A DNA stretch of 31,979 nucleotides from a virus: positions 1 to 31,979 of IMG/VR virus record IMGVR_UViG_3300032006_000046. The stretch is one strand, 5' to 3'. Below are positions 8,247 to 16,208 of the stretch, in pieces. The translations under genes were made by a program, and so were the position numbers. The notes under the pieces are model-generated. The model was given only the letters and a program-made list of their open reading frames with translations. It did no database searches and had not been told where the DNA came from. Positions within the stretch are counted from its first letter, which is position 1, and each line of letters starts with the position of its first letter.

Positions 8247-8665
8247 CAGGGAACTGTATCAAACGTTGGGTCTGTACCGTTCTGTAAAACAAGCCCAGCG
8301 GTTACAGTCATATTCCCGTCTGCTCCCTGTGAAATGTCGTAATTTGTTACGACCATTTCTGCTTGCAGTCGAGGATTCCCTGTTGTGTCTCCCCCGATTC
8401 TGATATCAACAGTTCTGACCCCAGAAGTTGTACCAAAGACTGCGTGCCACTTATTCGCCGCCGCATCAAAAATACCGCTCAATGTGACCGTTAAATCTTT
8501 CAGTCCAACCAGCTTTTCCATAGCGGATTTGCTAATGGTTGTGACATCAATAGTATTCTGGGCAATACCAATGTCATAGTTGGTTATATCGTCACTGATG
8601 TCTCTAGCTGTTCCAGCAGAGTCATCAACCTGAATAACCGTTCCTATACCCGTCTGTTTAGCCAT
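8246..8665 (-). CDS. Major tail (tube) protein
   Basis: 139 residues starting MAKQTGIGTVIQVDDSAG, with DISDDITNYDIGIAQNTIDVT and IFDAAANKWHAVF, a pattern typical of siphovirus tail tube proteins. The plan (a short N-arm, a beta sandwich and a single helix around residues 65-75) fits the tube fold. It lies directly before the G/GT chaperone genes, the standard place of the tube gene. The neighbouring upstream gene encodes a longer paralogue with the same first six residues, so one may be the main tube subunit and the other a variant or decorated subunit. Confidence 0.8.
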   Translation of the reverse strand: MAKQTGIGTVIQVDDSAGTARDISDDITNYDIGIAQNTIDVTTISKSAMEKLVGLKDLTVTLSGIFDAAANKWHAVFGTTSGVRTVDIRIGGDTTGNPRLQAEMVVTNYDISQGADGNMTVTAGLVLQNGTDPTFDTVP

Positions 8666-8674
8666 TATGACCTC

Positions 8675-9388
8675 CTAGTCTCTGACTATTGCACATGCTA
8701 TTTTTGCGTCTGTGAAAGTTCCAGAGGTTGTGACACGCACATACCTTCTGATAGTTCCCGAAATTGTTACCCGCTCTGACGTTGAGCCAGATGCAGATGT
8801 AAAGGATACCAAGTCTGCCCAAGTTGAATCATTTGCAGAATCTTCAATCTTTACATCTACTGTCCCACTACCAAGAGAAAAGACTTGCAACATTGCAGAG
8901 CCTCCACTTGCTGTTGAGGAAGTATTGTCCAAAGAATCATTTGATGACGCAGAGGAAAATGTATCGTCATGGGCTGTCAGCATTTTCCCCATCATTGGGG
9001 AGACAGCATTTATTGTGTAATTCACAGAAACAGTTAAAGGAGAACCAGTTGCTCCTGATGTCGTGTAATCCGATTGCTTTGCAACGAATCCCGCACAAGC
9101 AGAACCAATACTTGAACCAAAGGGGATTAGAACCTCTTGGTCAACTTCTGGCAATGTTCCTGAGTTCGCTGTTGCGACTGCTGAAATATGGGTTGATGCG
9201 GCATCAAAAAAAGCATTCACGCCAACAGTTGCATCTGTTCTTCCTGTTATGCGTTTGACCGCTGGTGAGTCCAGAGTTGTAACGTCATAATTTTCTAGGG
9301 TTTCCGAAATGCTAAACCCGTTTGCGTCACCGCTTAAATCATTACCTTCAACATAAAGGCGAGAATTTAATCCTGTCTGTTTTGCCAT
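8675..9388 (-). CDS. Tail tube paralogue with extra C-terminal domain
   Basis: 237 residues. Residues 1-135 parallel the 139-residue neighbour (MAKQTG..., ENYDVTTLDSPAVKRITGR, FFDAASTHISAV). After a Ser-rich linker (FSSASSNDSLDNTSSTASGGS, residues ~148-168) follows a ~70-residue beta domain (VKIEDSANDSTWADLVSFTS, RYVRVTTSGTFTDAKIACAIV) that resembles the small decoration domains on tail tubes. The gene order suggests an internal duplication of the tube gene, one copy having gained a surface domain. Confidence 0.78.
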   Translation of the reverse strand: MAKQTGLNSRLYVEGNDLSGDANGFSISETLENYDVTTLDSPAVKRITGRTDATVGVNAFFDAASTHISAVATANSGTLPEVDQEVLIPFGSSIGSACAGFVAKQSDYTTSGATGSPLTVSVNYTINAVSPMMGKMLTAHDDTFSSASSNDSLDNTSSTASGGSAMLQVFSLGSGTVDVKIEDSANDSTWADLVSFTSASGSTSERVTISGTIRRYVRVTTSGTFTDAKIACAIVRD

Positions 9389-9397
9389 ACTGTTCTC

Positions 9398-9832
9398 CTA
9401 CGGTGCAATTGGTACTTCTCCAAGAATTTCTACATTAAAAGGAACATCCAATGTTCTATATGCGACTCCACCAATATCTGTGTACCCCGTGGCTATTGCC
9501 CCAACACTTGAATCATTAACATTATTGTCCAATGTCGCATCGCCTCTCAACGCTGTATCAATATTGACTGCGGCATCCCATAAATCCAGTTCAATATTTT
9601 CTCGTACACTCGAGGAAACTTGCATACGAAAGTATGAGCGAATCATGAACGTTGTCATGGTGGACATATCATTTAATGTCGCCTGTGTAGATACTCGATT
9701 TGTTATCCAGAAGGCGCATAGCGGAGTTCCGCTGACGGATAAGGGTTCTCCCCTTAGAACAGCAGTAAATGTCGGGTCTGTGACTCCCGACAATAAAGTG
9801 TCTATCCTGTCCAATGCTCCTGACCTACTCAT
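9398..9832 (-). CDS. Tail completion/terminator-like protein
   Basis: 144 residues; ATG overlaps the upstream stop as ATGA. It begins with the helix SRSGALDRIDTLLSGV and contains RENIELDLWDAAVNIDTALRGD followed by short beta strands. Length, alpha/beta make-up and position between the gp10-like neck protein and the tail tube genes match tail terminator proteins (lambda gpU position). I cannot name the family from residues alone, so the role rests mainly on gene order. Confidence 0.65.
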   Translation of the reverse strand: MSRSGALDRIDTLLSGVTDPTFTAVLRGEPLSVSGTPLCAFWITNRVSTQATLNDMSTMTTFMIRSYFRMQVSSSVRENIELDLWDAAVNIDTALRGDATLDNNVNDSSVGAIATGYTDIGGVAYRTLDVPFNVEILGEVPIAP

Positions 9833-10233
9833 TCAAATTCCTCATGTAAAGCCTGTTCAAACAATTCATCAATTTCAGGTGAACCTCTTCTCAGCCAATC
9901 CTCTACATTTTTGAACATCCCATATCCCTTGAATACGCTCCTTTGGTTCAAGGAAGAAATACCTTCAACCCAGCCAGCGTAAACAATATTGCTTCCGTAC
10001 CTAGCCTCACCAGCGTCAATCTGTGCGTGCAAACTTTTTACAAGATTTCCACCTACATGATTTCGTAGGTTTGCTGTCACTCTTCCATGATTCGGATACA
10101 GCTGTTCTTTGACTTTATTAGCTCCCATAACTGCTATGTCAGTTAAGGCTCTATCTGCCGCCTTCTGGAGACTGTTAACGGGGTCTAAAAAGAGCGGACC
10201 CGAATATCTAAATTCAATATTTGGCTGAGGCAT
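9829..10233 (-). CDS. Head-tail joining protein, HK97 gp10-like
   Basis: 134 residues. The helix LQKAADRALTDIAVMGANKVKEQL, then SLHAQIDAGEARYGSNIVYAGWVEGIS, is the pattern of HK97 gp10-type neck proteins, in which a long helix is followed by a strand pair with a VYAxWxE core. The C-terminal acidic helix (EIDELFEQALHEEFE) completes the domain. It sits between the connector and tail terminator genes, with 1-4 base overlaps on both sides, as in HK97-like phages. Confidence 0.78.
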   Translation of the reverse strand: MPQPNIEFRYSGPLFLDPVNSLQKAADRALTDIAVMGANKVKEQLYPNHGRVTANLRNHVGGNLVKSLHAQIDAGEARYGSNIVYAGWVEGISSLNQRSVFKGYGMFKNVEDWLRRGSPEIDELFEQALHEEFE

Positions 10234-11156
10234 TAAAAGTACACCTCAGAATATGCAGTTATATTGCGGAACTCATCTAGCGTTGCGAGAACAGAGGAGG
10301 CATCAGCATCAGAACGTGTGATGCCTTCAGCACCACTTCCGATGGTGAGGGTATTGCCCATATCTCTATCCCTGAAAAATACTTTTGCCAAATCTAGGCA
10401 AGCCTGAACAACAACTGGAGAATATTCATATCCGTAAACAGATGTCCCCGCATCATGAGTGGATGCGGTTGTTCCATTAACTCCCCGCTCCACAGTTAAT
10501 GTATTAGATGAAATATTGGTTATATACATCTGCTCAGTTCCCACCAGTATTGTCTGAGCAATACTGAGTTCAGATGCGTCATTAACTCCCCATGATATTT
10601 CGGAATCTGTCGTGATTGCTCCCGTGGTTGTTTTCTCAGCAGTTAAATCATTTGCGTATCCCCAGACTCCCTCAACCGCAAGAGTTCCCTGCCCTGAATG
10701 AAAGGATTTCGCTGTGTCTTCATTTAACTTCAAACGTGTCTTGGGATTAGTGTTATATGGCTCCAGCCAATAGTCCTCGTTATAACCCTCCGTAAGCGTC
10801 TCATTAGACGTTCTTTCTGTCTGCTTGTATGAAGTTACTGATGTAATAGAAACAAGCCACGAATCAAGCGGAATCGCATTTATAAAAAAGTCTTGTCCAC
10901 CGAGTTGTGAGTCATCTGTGGATGGCGTTAAAAGTTGCGGGGTGTTTCTTAAAGAACCAGAGCCAATATCAAAGTAATGCGTTTCAGTTCGTGGACCAAA
11001 ACTTTGCATCCCGACATAGTTATCTATTCGGGTTGATGCTGACTCGATAATTCTTCGGAGAATTCCCGTGTCACTTGTCCAGCCTGAGGAGTAGGCTGTG
11101 CCAGCAAGATAATCTCTTAGTTCATCAATACTGGCGTATGAGTGACGGGTCGCCAT
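10233..11156 (-). CDS. Head-tail connector, gp6-like
   Basis: 307 residues; start overlaps the upstream stop as TAATG. The first helices (SIDELRDYLAG, TGILRRIIESASTRIDNYVG) and the C-terminal helix VVVQACLDLAKVFFRDRD are the hallmarks of gp6-type adaptor proteins that bind under the portal. The protein is about twice the length of HK97 gp6 because of a beta-rich insertion at roughly residues 70-240, including ILVGTEQMYITNISSNTLTV, a stretch seen in other phage adaptor proteins. Confidence 0.72.
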   Translation of the reverse strand: MATRHSYASIDELRDYLAGTAYSSGWTSDTGILRRIIESASTRIDNYVGMQSFGPRTETHYFDIGSGSLRNTPQLLTPSTDDSQLGGQDFFINAIPLDSWLVSITSVTSYKQTERTSNETLTEGYNEDYWLEPYNTNPKTRLKLNEDTAKSFHSGQGTLAVEGVWGYANDLTAEKTTTGAITTDSEISWGVNDASELSIAQTILVGTEQMYITNISSNTLTVERGVNGTTASTHDAGTSVYGYEYSPVVVQACLDLAKVFFRDRDMGNTLTIGSGAEGITRSDADASSVLATLDEFRNITAYSEVYF

Positions 11157-11320
11157 TATTTATTCTCCTCTGTTGTAGCCTTCTTTGTTGTCTTGGTCGC
11201 ACTCTTTTTGAAATACTCCGATTTGTTGGCGTATTCCGCTGGAATGTCGTATTTCTCACCCGCTACAAATGACTGCTTGATAGCAGAAAATGTAACGTCT
11301 TTGATGCAAGTAACTTTCAT
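11156..11320 (-). CDS. Small head-region protein (54 aa)
   Basis: 54 residues from the ATG at 11320, which has AGAGGT seven bases upstream; an in-frame start 15 codons earlier would lie in the hairpin. The protein starts MKVTCIKDVTFSAIKQ, with VAGEKYDIPAEYA, a small SH3-like beta unit, and ends in a Lys/Thr-rich tail (KKSATKTTKKATTEENK). Small proteins of this type follow the capsid gene in several HK97-like phages. Head decoration or connector accessory is possible, but unproven. Confidence 0.68.
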   Translation of the reverse strand: MKVTCIKDVTFSAIKQSFVAGEKYDIPAEYANKSEYFKKSATKTTKKATTEENK

Positions 11321-11337
11321 ATCAACCTCTACTTTAT

Positions 11338-11363
11338 GAGAGGGAGGGCGAACCCTCCCCCTC
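11338..11363 (-). promoter_or_regulatory. GC-rich hairpin with TTCG loop after the capsid gene
   Basis: On the minus strand an 11-bp stem (GAGGGGGAGGG / CCCTCCCTCTC, one G-T pair) closes a TTCG tetraloop, 13 bases after the capsid stop codon. No T-run follows, so it is probably not a full terminator. Such hairpins commonly protect the 3' end of abundant mRNAs or act as partial terminators. This would raise capsid mRNA relative to the downstream connector genes. Confidence 0.7.
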
Positions 11364-11376
11364 AATGCTTACCTAA

Positions 11377-12684
11377 CTAGGCATTTTTCATTATTTTGAA
11401 AGCCGCTGTTAGACCAACCTGACCATCGCCTCTTCTGGAAGCAAAAAATCCTATTTGGTCTGATTCCATGTACAACGAATCGTTGCGCCTTATTGAGTAG
11501 CCAACCCTATCAAAAATAATATATTGCTTGAAGTCACCGAACACGGCAATCTCGTTGCCCGTAGCCAACGTTGTTGCGAGTCCGTTACCACTAGCATCTG
11601 AGTGAGTCACACCCTTGCCGAGCAAGAAATCTGCGGGTGCAGAGTTCAGGTCAGAAATGGCGTGGATACCAGCGGCAGTTGCGCCAATTGCATTTATCTC
11701 GTTAGAGATTAGTGAAGGCATTACCCAACTTGCGTTGGCTCTGTGCTGTGCCTCAAGTGTGTAGTAGATACCGAGAACGTCAGCAACGGTTACTGCCGCC
11801 GCTCCCGCCATCGTGTAATCTGCTGCCGCACTCTGCAAGATTCCAGCATAGTTTGTGGTGTTGTCTCCGTTAAGGATTCCAACATCTTCAAACCTTCCGC
11901 TAGCCTCTTGGAATATCTGCGTTAACAGGGCGGGCAAGTTAATGGCAGAATCATCCAGAAGTTCTCGTGTGACCTTTACAAGTCCACCAGATTTTTCAAG
12001 AGCAAACTGCACCTGTCCAACAGTCGGGGTCTGGTCGCTGTAAGATGCTTCCTCTGCGATTGCTGCCCAGCTTGCTGACCCCATAGTTGGAACGTATCCA
12101 TCTTTGGAGGAAACCCGAACTACATTACAGAGATTTCGCAAAGCTCCACCGGGAACTCCGGGGTCGTGAATAGTGTTTCCAAGGAAGGCTTCAGGTACAA
12201 AATAGCCGCCTTCATTGTCGGTCGATTCCTCCATGGCTTTCTTTTCATCTGGAGTAGCCGACATTTGGAACGCCTGTTCGCTAGAAGAACTCATCCATTT
12301 AATGAACGCATCTTTGCCAACTTTGGCTTCCTCTTTAAGGTTGTCTCCCATCTGCTCCTGCACCCACATTGGCTGTGCTTGAGGTGGCAGTCCCTTTACA
12401 TATGTGGCGGGCTTATAGTCAGCCCTTGTCTTGGCTCCCTTATCGGCAGAGTCGTACTTGGCGACATCCTGCGATGCGACAGGGACTGTTTGGTAGCTTT
12501 GTTCAAAGTCAGACGTTAACGCCTTCATCTTTGCGTTGGCGGCATCCATCTCATCGGCTTTAGCCATAGTGACTTGAGCCTCTTTCACAATGCTTTCAAA
12601 CGTTTCTAGATTTCCAGAGTCCAGAGCCTCTTGAGCAGATTTTAGGCTTGCTCCTGCCTGTTCTCTCATCTCACGGGTATTCAC
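11377..12684 (-). CDS. Major capsid protein, HK97 fold
   Basis: 435 residues, start GTG at 12684 with AGGAGG 8 bases upstream. The first ~100 residues form a charged, Ala/Glu/Gln-rich helical delta-like domain (REMREQAGASLKSAQEALDS), probably removed by the protease. The HK97 core follows: EESTDNEGGYFVPEAF near residue 150, LVKVTRELLDDSAINL near 230, and WVMPSLISNEI and a C-terminal DRVGYSIRRNDSLYME region typical of the family. Gene order protease, capsid, connectors is standard. Confidence 0.95.
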   Translation of the reverse strand: MNTREMREQAGASLKSAQEALDSGNLETFESIVKEAQVTMAKADEMDAANAKMKALTSDFEQSYQTVPVASQDVAKYDSADKGAKTRADYKPATYVKGLPPQAQPMWVQEQMGDNLKEEAKVGKDAFIKWMSSSSEQAFQMSATPDEKKAMEESTDNEGGYFVPEAFLGNTIHDPGVPGGALRNLCNVVRVSSKDGYVPTMGSASWAAIAEEASYSDQTPTVGQVQFALEKSGGLVKVTRELLDDSAINLPALLTQIFQEASGRFEDVGILNGDNTTNYAGILQSAAADYTMAGAAAVTVADVLGIYYTLEAQHRANASWVMPSLISNEINAIGATAAGIHAISDLNSAPADFLLGKGVTHSDASGNGLATTLATGNEIAVFGDFKQYIIFDRVGYSIRRNDSLYMESDQIGFFASRRGDGQVGLTAAFKIMKNA

Positions 12685-12686
12685 CG

Positions 12687-13820
12687 TTAGACCTCCTGAG
12701 TATTTATCTTGTTTCTAATCATCAAATTTAGGAGTGATAATTGACGCTCGGCATTTGCAAGTAATTCTTCTGCATCGTCATCGGAGAATGTTTCCTCGGT
12801 GTCGTGTTCGGCATCCTCAGGATTTTCTTCAACGGCGAGTACCTCTTCCTCACTTTCATCTGTGGAATCTTCAATATCATCTAGAGCAGAGATTATTGCC
12901 TCTGCTTCATCCTCTGTAATATCCTCCAAATCAACCTTCCAGAAGTCCGTATTTGCTGTTCTTACTCGTGACCAGACTCTCGACCCGTCACGCAGTTCTG
13001 GAGGCGTTTTTCCAGCATCTTTAATATGCTTGGCTAAATGTTTATAAACCATCTCCCTGTCAGCCTTCGGAATATCACTACCTCCCCGACCTCCATTCAG
13101 CACTCCGATAGCTCCAGAGCAAGCACGAATGTTTGCCGCTCCGACTATCCCATCCTCTACATGATGATGGATAAATTTATAGGAAGATTTTGCATCTGGT
13201 TTCCCATCTGGATTAACCCATGCTGACGCACCTCTTAACCCTTCTGCTCCAGATGTAATTCCCCGCCTTGAATCAGAACCTTTCCACGGACCCGATGTAG
13301 TTTCGGTGGAGTGGGTTTTGATTGGCTTGTTAGCTTTTTCAGCCTTGGCAGAAATGGTAGATGTATCAGGAGATGCTCCCCTGACAACCATGCTTGTTTC
13401 CACCCAATCCAAATCAGCAATGACACGGGTGGAGTTCTTTCCTCTACCCACCTGAGAAACCGAACCATCAGGGATGTTAAATCCTACTGACCATTCTCGG
13501 ACAAAATCACCGCTGACATTACTGAAAGCATCTCGCCCGTCTTCAGTATCCATATTGAACTGCATCGTGGCGTGTAACTTGTAAGAACCATCCCCTGCGT
13601 CAACTGATTCTGCTTCCAGAACTTTTCCAACAACTAGATGCTGGTCATGCCCTGTTAAAACAGGAATGGGAAGATTCGATTGAATTGATTTATCAAAGGC
13701 AGTCGGCTCAATAATATCGCCGTCTTTGTCTTTAACTCCCATGGTGTTAACAAACGCCTCTACTACACCCTGCGAGGAGTCAACATTTTTTATTTCAATC
13801 AAACTTGTTTTTTGGTTCAT
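12687..13820 (-). CDS. Prohead maturation protease (HK97 type) with C-terminal extension
   Basis: 377 residues; ATG overlaps the portal stop as ATGA. Residues 1-150 are the serine protease domain. The putative catalytic residues are His58 (TGHD), Ser111 (WSVGF) and Glu141 (WVETSMVV), matching the His-Ser-Glu arrangement of HK97 gp4. After this come a domain with WKGSDSRRGIT and YKFIHHHVEDGIVGAANIRAC (residues ~180-280), seen attached to proteases of other phages, and a very acidic tail (residues ~310-360) that may serve as a scaffold. It cleaves the capsid delta domain during head maturation. Confidence 0.9.
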   Translation of the reverse strand: MNQKTSLIEIKNVDSSQGVVEAFVNTMGVKDKDGDIIEPTAFDKSIQSNLPIPVLTGHDQHLVVGKVLEAESVDAGDGSYKLHATMQFNMDTEDGRDAFSNVSGDFVREWSVGFNIPDGSVSQVGRGKNSTRVIADLDWVETSMVVRGASPDTSTISAKAEKANKPIKTHSTETTSGPWKGSDSRRGITSGAEGLRGASAWVNPDGKPDAKSSYKFIHHHVEDGIVGAANIRACSGAIGVLNGGRGGSDIPKADREMVYKHLAKHIKDAGKTPPELRDGSRVWSRVRTANTDFWKVDLEDITEDEAEAIISALDDIEDSTDESEEEVLAVEENPEDAEHDTEETFSDDDAEELLANAERQLSLLNLMIRNKINTQEV

Positions 13821-15907
13821 ACTCTTACCTCTGGCTGATAGTTTCTTGGCATTGGCTCCCAGTTGAGAGTACCGTTTGGGTGGTCTTCAATTAGGGCAGC
13901 ATCTTCCGCTCTGTAAATTTGCCCGTGACGTTCTGCGCAAGTTCTGCCGTATGGGTCGCCATCAGGGACGTAATTATCATTGGGGTCGCCATCTACATCG
14001 TCTGCTCTCATGTAATTAAAGCCCTGTGCTTTATAGTGAGACAAAGAGGAAAGATTCTGAGTCCTCATAACTTCAGTTCGGGCAATAGTTCTTGCCCTGT
14101 TAAGAGTTTCATTGGCAACACTACGAATGCCGGGGAATTTCTCGTCAGGAACTCCCCGTGCAAGTTGCTCAATTGAATACCCACGCTCCAATGCGACATT
14201 GATGGCTTTCTGAAAGACCTTCCTTGTTGTTGAATGAATCATGCTTGCCCGTGCGGGAGCCTCACTTGTTACAGCTACAACTGAAGGTAGATTCTCTGCC
14301 CATGTTAGAACTCCTGCAATACCCGAATCATTTATGTGTCCATATGTTGTTCGTGTTACTGCCAAGAAATTTTTGAACAGAGCCTCTGTCAGTTCATTTT
14401 CGGCATCATCAGGAATTAAAGATGTCACGCCAAATGGGAACGCCTTTTCGACATCAACAATTGACCTTTCCATCTGTCTTCCAAGAGTCCCATCAACCCT
14501 GCTTTTTATCTTCCTGAAATATCGCTGTATATCACGTTCAAATTTCTCAGTTAACTTAACCCTTTCTTCAAGTAAAGACTTGCGCAGTTTTGCCGCTCTA
14601 GGCGCAACTCTCGGAGCTTTCAATTCCATTATCCTGTCTGATAGTTCTTCCTCCTCCTCTGCCTCTGGTAATGCTGGAGTTGAAGGTTCTGGTAATGCTG
14701 GTGCATCCATTGCCTCAATAACGCTGGTGGGAATCCTCCGAACATCTCCCTCATCTATCGCATCCGCACCTACATATGCACGGGCTTCATTCAACGTGAT
14801 AATTCCCGCCTGAAATAATTGCGTTGCTCTTGATGATTGGGAGTCCGAGTCATCTAGGAATGACCGCATATCGGACATATCCGCATATATTGAACCCTCG
14901 TCTGGAAACTCATATTCCAGACAGTTATTAAGAAATCTCATTACCCTTCTGATTAAGGGTTCTAAAGTCTCAGAGTGAAATGAGAATCGTGCTTCCCGAT
15001 AGTTGGCAAATGTAGAACGTGCGAGACCGACATTTGCCGATATGAGAATTGGGGGAACCCCGAACACCGCACATATCCGAGATTCCGTCATATAGTGTAA
15101 ATCAGTTAACGCCATATCCTTTGGGGAAGATGCCATCTGCTGGTATTCTGCGTCATCATCGAGAACGGCAACCTTGTGCATATTCTGAGTGCCGCCAAAT
15201 GTGCTTCTCCATCTTGCTCTGATTCGATTGGCTTCATCCTGAGATGTCAGCCGTCTTTTAATCTTTAACAATCCAGAGGGAACGCCAGAGTTCTGGAAAT
15301 ACATCTTGGCGAAATCACCCATGTTCAAGTCAAGGTTTACTGTCCTTGCGAGAACGTGCAAAGGAGAGAGTCCGTAAACATCTCCCTGCGGGTTTGGTAA
15401 CGCAAGATGCGCTACATCTTCTTGAGGTAATGCGTATTCCCTTCCGTCAATCTCATAGACATAAGAATTGTACCCACGCTCCTCAGGAATAATGCTCATC
15501 CTATCGGGGCGTAATAACCACAATTTAATAACCTGATTTGTTCGGTCACGTTCCTTCAGAATATAAACATTCCCAGAAACTTGTAAGAAAGTTATAAGCC
15601 TCTCCAAAAAGGAATATGTATCCTCGTTGTGATTCGGCTGTAATAAAAGATTTGAAAGGGGACTATCTGATATTTCCTCAATACCACTTTCGGGAGATTG
15701 CATCCCTATGTAATATCTCGGAGACGCCACGCCGTCTGCAAGTTCTCTTATGCAGGCATGAACAATCTCATTCTTGCCGTATCCCCATTTAGCGAAATTG
15801 GAATAATTATCCTCTGGGTAGTTTACTTGGGAGGGGTCGTTGACCAGAGGTACGGCTTGAGCGATATCGCTGTCAGTAGCTTTACGGAAGAAATCAAATA
15901 TTGCCAT
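13817..15907 (-). CDS. Portal protein fused to a MuF-type head morphogenesis domain
   Basis: 696 residues; start ATG 15907 with GGGGGA just upstream. Residues ~1-400 form an HK97-type portal (SNFAKWGYGKNEIVHACI, LLLQPNHNEDTYSFLERLI, DVYGLSPLHVLARTVNLDL, VFGVPPILI). After an acidic Pro/Glu-rich linker (~405-425), residues ~560-690 form a MuF/SPP1 gp7-like domain: RARTIARTEVMRTQN, the central Asp-rich VDGDPNDNYVPDGDPYGRTCAERHGQ and a final NWEPMPRN. Usually these are two genes. Fusing them puts one minor head protein on each portal subunit. Confidence 0.9.
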   Translation of the reverse strand: MAIFDFFRKATDSDIAQAVPLVNDPSQVNYPEDNYSNFAKWGYGKNEIVHACIRELADGVASPRYYIGMQSPESGIEEISDSPLSNLLLQPNHNEDTYSFLERLITFLQVSGNVYILKERDRTNQVIKLWLLRPDRMSIIPEERGYNSYVYEIDGREYALPQEDVAHLALPNPQGDVYGLSPLHVLARTVNLDLNMGDFAKMYFQNSGVPSGLLKIKRRLTSQDEANRIRARWRSTFGGTQNMHKVAVLDDDAEYQQMASSPKDMALTDLHYMTESRICAVFGVPPILISANVGLARSTFANYREARFSFHSETLEPLIRRVMRFLNNCLEYEFPDEGSIYADMSDMRSFLDDSDSQSSRATQLFQAGIITLNEARAYVGADAIDEGDVRRIPTSVIEAMDAPALPEPSTPALPEAEEEEELSDRIMELKAPRVAPRAAKLRKSLLEERVKLTEKFERDIQRYFRKIKSRVDGTLGRQMERSIVDVEKAFPFGVTSLIPDDAENELTEALFKNFLAVTRTTYGHINDSGIAGVLTWAENLPSVVAVTSEAPARASMIHSTTRKVFQKAINVALERGYSIEQLARGVPDEKFPGIRSVANETLNRARTIARTEVMRTQNLSSLSHYKAQGFNYMRADDVDGDPNDNYVPDGDPYGRTCAERHGQIYRAEDAALIEDHPNGTLNWEPMPRNYQPEVRV

Positions 15908-15955
15908 AGTCCCCCATGCCTTTTTGGGTACATGGCGAGACCACTTTGTTTATCT

Positions 15956-15984
15956 AAAATACAGCAGACGAAAATTACAGTCAA
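15956..15984 (-). promoter_or_regulatory. Candidate sigma70-like promoter for the head genes
   Basis: Minus-strand TTGACT (15984-15979), a 17-base spacer and TATTTT (15961-15956), in the only sizeable gap of the late operon, about 50 bases before the portal start. Good match at the -35 box and spacing, moderate at -10. It would give the head genes their own promoter besides read-through from the terminase genes. Confidence 0.45.
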
Positions 15985-15991
15985 TATTAAA

Positions 15992-16048
15992 TTGCGATTT
16001 ATATTTGCAAAACGTATCTATACTCTTCCTGCCACTATAAAATCGCAA
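15992..16048 (-). repeat. Inverted repeat in the gap between the Com-like gene and the portal gene
   Basis: Nine-base arms TTGCGATTT / AAATCGCAA, extended by three more pairs after a one-base bulge, flank a ~32-base loop. It lies just upstream of the candidate promoter in the AT-rich 187-base gap 15908-16094, where I see no coding potential. It could be an operator, or a partial terminator or processing site for transcripts coming from the terminase genes. Confidence 0.55.
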
Positions 16049-16094
16049 ATAGAGGAGCGTACAGAGCCATAATTAGCTGATTCTGCTCAATTCC

Positions 16095-16208
16095 TTACGT
16101 TTCATTACGTGTTTTGCACCTACCGCACACAATAACAGTTCCCTTCCCCGCCTTCTCTGCAAGTAGTTTTCCACAGTCGGAACATCTCAGTTCTTTGTGT
16201 TCTGTCAC
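16095..16208 (-). CDS. Com-like zinc-finger microprotein
   Basis: 37 residues from GTG 16208, which overlaps the terminase stop as GTGA. The sequence has ELRCSDCGKLLAEKAGKGT and then VCGRCKTRN: two CxxC pairs with the KLL between them, the pattern of the Com family. In phage Mu, Com is an mRNA-binding protein that turns on translation of the DNA-modification gene mom. Com-like finger proteins are also frequent near terminase genes in phages without mom. Given the DNA-modification genes upstream, a regulatory role on mRNA is conceivable, but only the zinc-ribbon family is supported by sequence. Confidence 0.8.
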   Translation of the reverse strand: MTEHKELRCSDCGKLLAEKAGKGTVIVCGRCKTRNET

